This document shows, piece by piece, positions 59,706 through 64,000 of a stretch of DNA of 64,000 nucleotides (the stretch's first letter is position 1; every line of letters starts with the position of its first letter). Location of the stretch: positions 682,001-746,000 of the forward strand of contig NZ_JANUGU010000002.1 of NCBI RefSeq assembly GCF_024753145.1. Direction: 5' to 3'. Below the pieces are notes generated by a model, which was given only the letters and a program-made list of their open reading frames with translations, did no database searches and had not been told where the DNA came from. A program made the translations under genes and the position numbers. This DNA is from Massilia terrae. Its GTDB lineage: Bacteria > Pseudomonadota > Gammaproteobacteria > Burkholderiales > Burkholderiaceae_D.

Positions 59706-61793
59706 ATGAATCAAACCCTACTCGTCGAACTGCAGACCGAAGAACTGCCACCGAAGGCGCTGGTCAAACTGGGCGCGGCTTTTGCCGCCGGCATCGAAGG
59801 CGGCCTGAAGGCGCGCGGCTTCCTGGAAGACGGCAGCGTCGCCACGCCCTACACCACCCCGCGCCGCCTGGCGGTCTCGATCACCCATGTGCGCGCCAAG
59901 TCGCCGGACAAGACCATCCGCGAGAAGGTGCTGCCGGTCGCGGTCGCGCTGGACAAGGAAGGCAAACCAAGCGCGCCGCTGGCCAAGAAGCTGGCCGCGC
60001 TGGGCTTCCCCGACCTGACCGTCGACCAGCTCGAGCGCGCCTCCGACGGCAAGGCCGAGAGCTTCTTCTACACCTACACCGCGGCCGGCACGGAACTGGC
60101 CGGCGAGCTGCAGGCGGTGCTGCAGGAGACCGTGGCCAAGCTGCCGATCCCGAAGGTGATGAGCTACCAGCGCCCCGACGGCGAGACCGTGCAGTTCGTG
60201 CGCCCGGTGCATTCGCTGCTGGCCCTGCACGGCGAACAGGTGGTGCCGCTCACGCTGCTGGGCCTTTCCAGCGGCCGCGAGACGCTCGGCCACCGCTTCC
60301 TGTCGCACGGCGGCACCATCGCCATCGCCAGCGCCGAACAATATGCGCCGGTGCTGGAAAACGAAGGCAAGGTGGTCGCCTCGACCGCCGCACGCAAGGA
60401 ATCGATCCGCAAGCAGCTGCTGGAGAAAGCCGGCGCCGACCAGGTGCTGATGCCCGAGTCGCTGCTCGACGAAGTGGCCGCTCTGGTCGAATGGCCGGTG
60501 GTGTACGAATGCCATTTCGAGGACGCTTTCCTGGCCGTGCCGCAGGAATGCCTGATCCTGACCATGCAGACCAACCAGAAGTACTTCGCGCTGACCGACG
60601 CCGCCGGCAAGCTGCGCTCGCGCTTCCTGATCGTCTCCAACCTGGCGACCGACGATCCCTCGGCCATCGTCGGCGGCAACGAGCGCGTGGTGCGCCCGCG
60701 CCTGTCCGACGCCAAGTTCTTCTTCGAGCAGGACAAGAAGAAGACGCTGGAATCGCGCCTGCCGCTGCTGGAGAACGTGGTCTACCACAACAAGCTGGGC
60801 ACGCAGGCCGCGCGCACCGGCCGCGTCACCCGCCTTGCCGGCGCGATCGCCAGGCATCTCGGCTACGACGTGCTGCTGGCCGAACGCGGCGCGCAGCTGG
60901 CCAAGGCCGACCTGCTGACCGATATGGTGGGCGAGTTCCCCGAGCTGCAAGGCATCATGGGCACCTACTACGCGCGCCACGACGGCGAGCCGGAAGAAGT
61001 GGCGCTGGCCGCGTCCGAGCACTACCAGCCGCGCTTCGCCGGCGACGCCCTGCCCTCGACCAATACCGGCCTCACGGTGGCGCTGGCCGACAAGCTGGAG
61101 ACCCTGGTCGGCATCTGGTCGATCGGCCTGCAGCCGACCGGCGAGAAGGATCCGTTCGCGCTGCGCCGCCATGCGCTGGGCGTGATGCGCATGCTGGTCG
61201 AGAAGCGCCTGCCGCTGCCGCTGTCGCAGCTGCTGGCCGATGCCGCATCCGTGTTCGAATACCAGCCGGGCTTCAAGGACCCGAGCGTGGAAGTGAAGGA
61301 ATTCATGCTGGACCGCGTGCGCGGCATGCTGCGCGAGCGCGGCTTCTCGCCGAACGAGGTGGAAGCGGTGCTGGCCCAGAACCCGGACCGCGTGGACGAC
61401 GTGGTGCAGCGCCTGGAAGCTGTGCAGGCCTTTGCCGCGCTGCCGGAAAGCGCCTCGCTGGCCGCGGCCAACAAGCGCATCACCAACATCCTGAAGAAGA
61501 CCGAGGCCCCGGCCGGCGGCGTGCAGGAGAAGCTGCTGCAGGAAGAGGCCGAGCGCAAGCTGGCCGCCAGCGTGCAGCGCGTGCGCCCGGACGTCGATGC
61601 GGCGTTCGCGCGCGGCGACTTCACCGGCACGCTCAAGACCCTGGCCCAGCTGCGCGACGACGTCGACGCCTTCTTCAACGACGTGATGGTGATGGCCGAG
61701 GATGCCGCCCTGCGCAACAACCGCCTGGCGCTGCTGTCTTCGCTGCACGGCATGATGAACCGCGTGGCCGACATCTCCAAGCTGGCGGCATAA
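59706..61793 (+). CDS. glyS: Glycine--tRNA ligase beta subunit
   Basis: The 695-residue tRNA-binding partner of GlyQ. It has [15 protein letters not shown] at the N-terminus, [37 protein letters not shown] and [15 protein letters not shown], then an HD-like domain and a C-terminal DALR anticodon-binding domain ([20 protein letters not shown]). Length is usual. It is the second gene of the glyQS operon, 18 bases after glyQ, and gmhB follows after 10 bases. Confidence 0.97.
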   Translation: MNQTLLVELQTEELPPKALVKLGAAFAAGIEGGLKARGFLEDGSVATPYTTPRRLAVSITHVRAKSPDKTIREKVLPVAVALDKEGKPSAPLAKKLAALGFPDLTVDQLERASDGKAESFFYTYTAAGTELAGELQAVLQETVAKLPIPKVMSYQRPDGETVQFVRPVHSLLALHGEQVVPLTLLGLSSGRETLGHRFLSHGGTIAIASAEQYAPVLENEGKVVASTAARKESIRKQLLEKAGADQVLMPESLLDEVAALVEWPVVYECHFEDAFLAVPQECLILTMQTNQKYFALTDAAGKLRSRFLIVSNLATDDPSAIVGGNERVVRPRLSDAKFFFEQDKKKTLESRLPLLENVVYHNKLGTQAARTGRVTRLAGAIARHLGYDVLLAERGAQLAKADLLTDMVGEFPELQGIMGTYYARHDGEPEEVALAASEHYQPRFAGDALPSTNTGLTVALADKLETLVGIWSIGLQPTGEKDPFALRRHALGVMRMLVEKRLPLPLSQLLADAASVFEYQPGFKDPSVEVKEFMLDRVRGMLRERGFSPNEVEAVLAQNPDRVDDVVQRLEAVQAFAALPESASLAAANKRITNILKKTEAPAGGVQEKLLQEEAERKLAASVQRVRPDVDAAFARGDFTGTLKTLAQLRDDVDAFFNDVMVMAEDAALRNNRLALLSSLHGMMNRVADISKLAA

Positions 61794-61803
61794 AGGGAAA
61801 GCG

Positions 61804-62361
61804 ATGAAGCTGATCATCCTCGACCGCGACGGCGTCATCAACCATGACTCGCCGGAGTTCATCAAATCCCCCGACGAATGGATCCCGATCCCCGGCTCGC
61901 TGGAGGCGATCGCGAGGCTGAACCAGGCCGGTTACCGCGTGATCATCGCGTCCAACCAGTCCGGCATCGCGCGCGAACTGTTCGACATCGCCACCCTCAA
62001 CGCCATCCACCGCAAGATGCACCAGTCGGCGCAGCAGGTCGGCGCCGACATCGACGCCATCTTCTTCTGCCCGCACGCGGCGATCGACAACTGCGACTGC
62101 CGCAAGCCCAAGGCCGGCATGTTCGAGGAGATCGCCAAGCGCTTCAAGGTCAGCCTGAAGGGCGTGCCGACGGTCGGCGACTCGCTGCGCGACCTGCAGG
62201 CCGGCTTCATCAGCGGCTGCGTGCCCTACCTGGTCCTGACCGGCAAGGGCGAGAAGACCCAGGCCACCGGCGGACTGCCGCCGGGCACCCAGGTGTTCCC
62301 CGACCTTGCCGCGGTGGTCAACGCCCTGCTCAAGGCGCCGGCGCCCGTCGCCGCCGCCTGA
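61804..62361 (+). CDS. gmhB: D-glycero-beta-D-manno-heptose-1,7-bisphosphate 7-phosphatase
   Basis: A 185-residue HAD phosphatase acting in ADP-heptose synthesis for lipopolysaccharide. The DxDG nucleophile motif is LDRDGVINHD, Asn/Ser motif is in IIASNQSG, the zinc-binding loop is CPHAAIDNCDCRKPKAGM, and GDSLRDLQAG closes the site. GGGAAAGCG precedes the ATG 10 bases after glyS, in the same transcription unit; this order with glyQS and plsC is common in Burkholderiales. Confidence 0.93.
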   Translation: MKLIILDRDGVINHDSPEFIKSPDEWIPIPGSLEAIARLNQAGYRVIIASNQSGIARELFDIATLNAIHRKMHQSAQQVGADIDAIFFCPHAAIDNCDCRKPKAGMFEEIAKRFKVSLKGVPTVGDSLRDLQAGFISGCVPYLVLTGKGEKTQATGGLPPGTQVFPDLAAVVNALLKAPAPVAAA

Positions 62362-62393
62362 TCCATTCAACATACCTGCCGGAGCCGATCTCC

Positions 62394-63134
62394 TTGCGCC
62401 AATTTGCCTTGTTCCTGCGCTCGCTGCTGTTCACGACCGTGATGATGGTCGCCACCGTCGTCTGGTCGTGCGTGTGCCTGCTGTGCGCGCCCCTGCCCTA
62501 CAACCAGCGCTTCTGGGTCACCTCGCGCTGGAACGTGTTCGTCATCTGGTGCGCCAAGACCATCTGCGGCATTAACTACCAGATCAAGGGCTACGACAAC
62601 CTGCCGGACGCGCCGGCGATCCTGCTGTCGAAGCACCAGTCGGCCTGGGAGACCATCTTCCTGCTGCCGAACATGAAGCGCCCGCTGGTGTTCGTGTTTA
62701 AAAAGGAAATACTGTATATACCGTTTTTTGGCTGGGGCATGGCGCTGCTGCGCATGATCCCGATCGACCGCAAGCAGGGCAAGAACTCGTTCGCGCAAGT
62801 GGTCAAGATCGGCAAGCGCAGGCTGGCGGACGGCCAGTGGATCATCATGTTCCCGGAAGGGACCCGCATCCCGGTTGGCCAGAAAGGCAAGTACAAAAGC
62901 GGTGGCACACGCCTGGCTGTGGAAACTCAGAGCGTTGTCGTGCCGATCGCGCATAATGCAGGTGAGTGCTGGCCGAAGGGCTCCTTCATCAAGAAGCCAG
63001 GCACGATCACGGTATCGATTGGCAAACCGATATCGCCAGAAAACCACAGTGCCGACAGCCTGATGCATGAGGTCGAAAATTGGATAGAATCGGAAATGCG
63101 CGTCATTTCGCCCCACGTCTACAAAGGTGGCTAA
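62394..63134 (+). CDS. plsC: 1-acyl-sn-glycerol-3-phosphate acyltransferase
   Basis: A 246-residue lysophosphatidic acid acyltransferase. An N-terminal membrane helix (LLFTTVMMVATVVWSCVCLLCAPL) precedes the acyltransferase domain with SKHQSAWETIF (HX4E variant of the HX4D motif), the hydrophobic FGWGMALLRMIPIDR, FPEGTR and a conserved VPIAHNAGECWP segment. The start is the TTG at 62394 (LRQFALFLR), with GGAG nine bases upstream; the frame runs on upstream through gmhB in another reading. It is the second acylation step after PlsY (2677). Confidence 0.93.
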   Translation: MRQFALFLRSLLFTTVMMVATVVWSCVCLLCAPLPYNQRFWVTSRWNVFVIWCAKTICGINYQIKGYDNLPDAPAILLSKHQSAWETIFLLPNMKRPLVFVFKKEILYIPFFGWGMALLRMIPIDRKQGKNSFAQVVKIGKRRLADGQWIIMFPEGTRIPVGQKGKYKSGGTRLAVETQSVVVPIAHNAGECWPKGSFIKKPGTITVSIGKPISPENHSADSLMHEVENWIESEMRVISPHVYKGG

Positions 63135-63178
63135 GCGAAGTTGGCGCCCTGATCAGAGCCTCCTCCCCGCAGCACACC

Positions 63179-64000
<822 letters not shown>

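Overview
The window is a piece of a GC-rich betaproteobacterial chromosome. Gene content and order (tsaD, plsY, queG-tsaE-amiC, mutL-miaA, miaB-phoH-ybeY-ybeX-lnt, glyQS-gmhB-plsC), a PEP-CTERM protein and dispersed GTCGTCCC-type intergenic palindromes fit Burkholderiales, most likely Oxalobacteraceae (Massilia/Telluria/Duganella type). This placement is an inference; no search was run.

Layout. 1-7.1 kb: tsaD (cut by the window edge), two EEP-fold hydrolases, a DsbA-like oxidoreductase, plsY, a YbaK deacylase and a PAS-GGDEF-EAL protein. 7.3-14.3 kb: an RND efflux adaptor/permease pair, xerD-ogt, and a small membrane protein with an HExxH motif. 14.3-20.4 kb: a TRAP dicarboxylate-type transporter (dctPQM) divergent from its two-component system (dctS-dctR), with an 18-bp perfect palindrome in the shared promoter and a structured RNA candidate downstream of dctM. 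20.6-30.7 kb: the queG/tsaE/amiC...mutL/miaA housekeeping block, interrupted by four accessory genes. 30.8-34.2 kb: a 3.4-kb genomic island inserted in the 3' end of a CAU-anticodon tRNA gene, bounded by a 17-bp direct repeat. It holds a decayed integrase, two small ORFs and a proteasome-beta-like Ntn hydrolase. 34.7-37.5 kb: accessory envelope genes (lipoprotein, serine hydrolase flanked by ~60-bp repeats, collagen-like lipoprotein). 37.6-41.8 kb: a 1318-residue RTX adhesin with seven ~100-residue repeats, preceded by a promoter and a class I cyclic-di-GMP (GEMM) riboswitch. 41.8-49.7 kb: DUF445, a thiolase, a divergent FtsH-like AAA protease, a PEP-CTERM mini-protein, DUF1697, a GST and an XRE regulator. 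50.3-64 kb: miaB-phoH-ybeY, a molybdenum hydroxylase pair on the opposite strand, ybeX-lnt, glyQS, gmhB, plsC and a YgjP-like metallopeptidase cut by the right edge.

The strongest points for follow-up are the GEMM riboswitch controlling a surface adhesin (with a mutually exclusive 13-bp stem visible in the sequence), the mobile Ntn hydrolase with conserved Thr1/Asp/Lys33 positions on the tRNA island, and a terminator-capped structured RNA near 14.26-14.45 kb that partly resembles a yybP-ykoY manganese riboswitch but has no gene to control. At least eight REP-like palindromic elements lie between genes; one has become part of a coding sequence.
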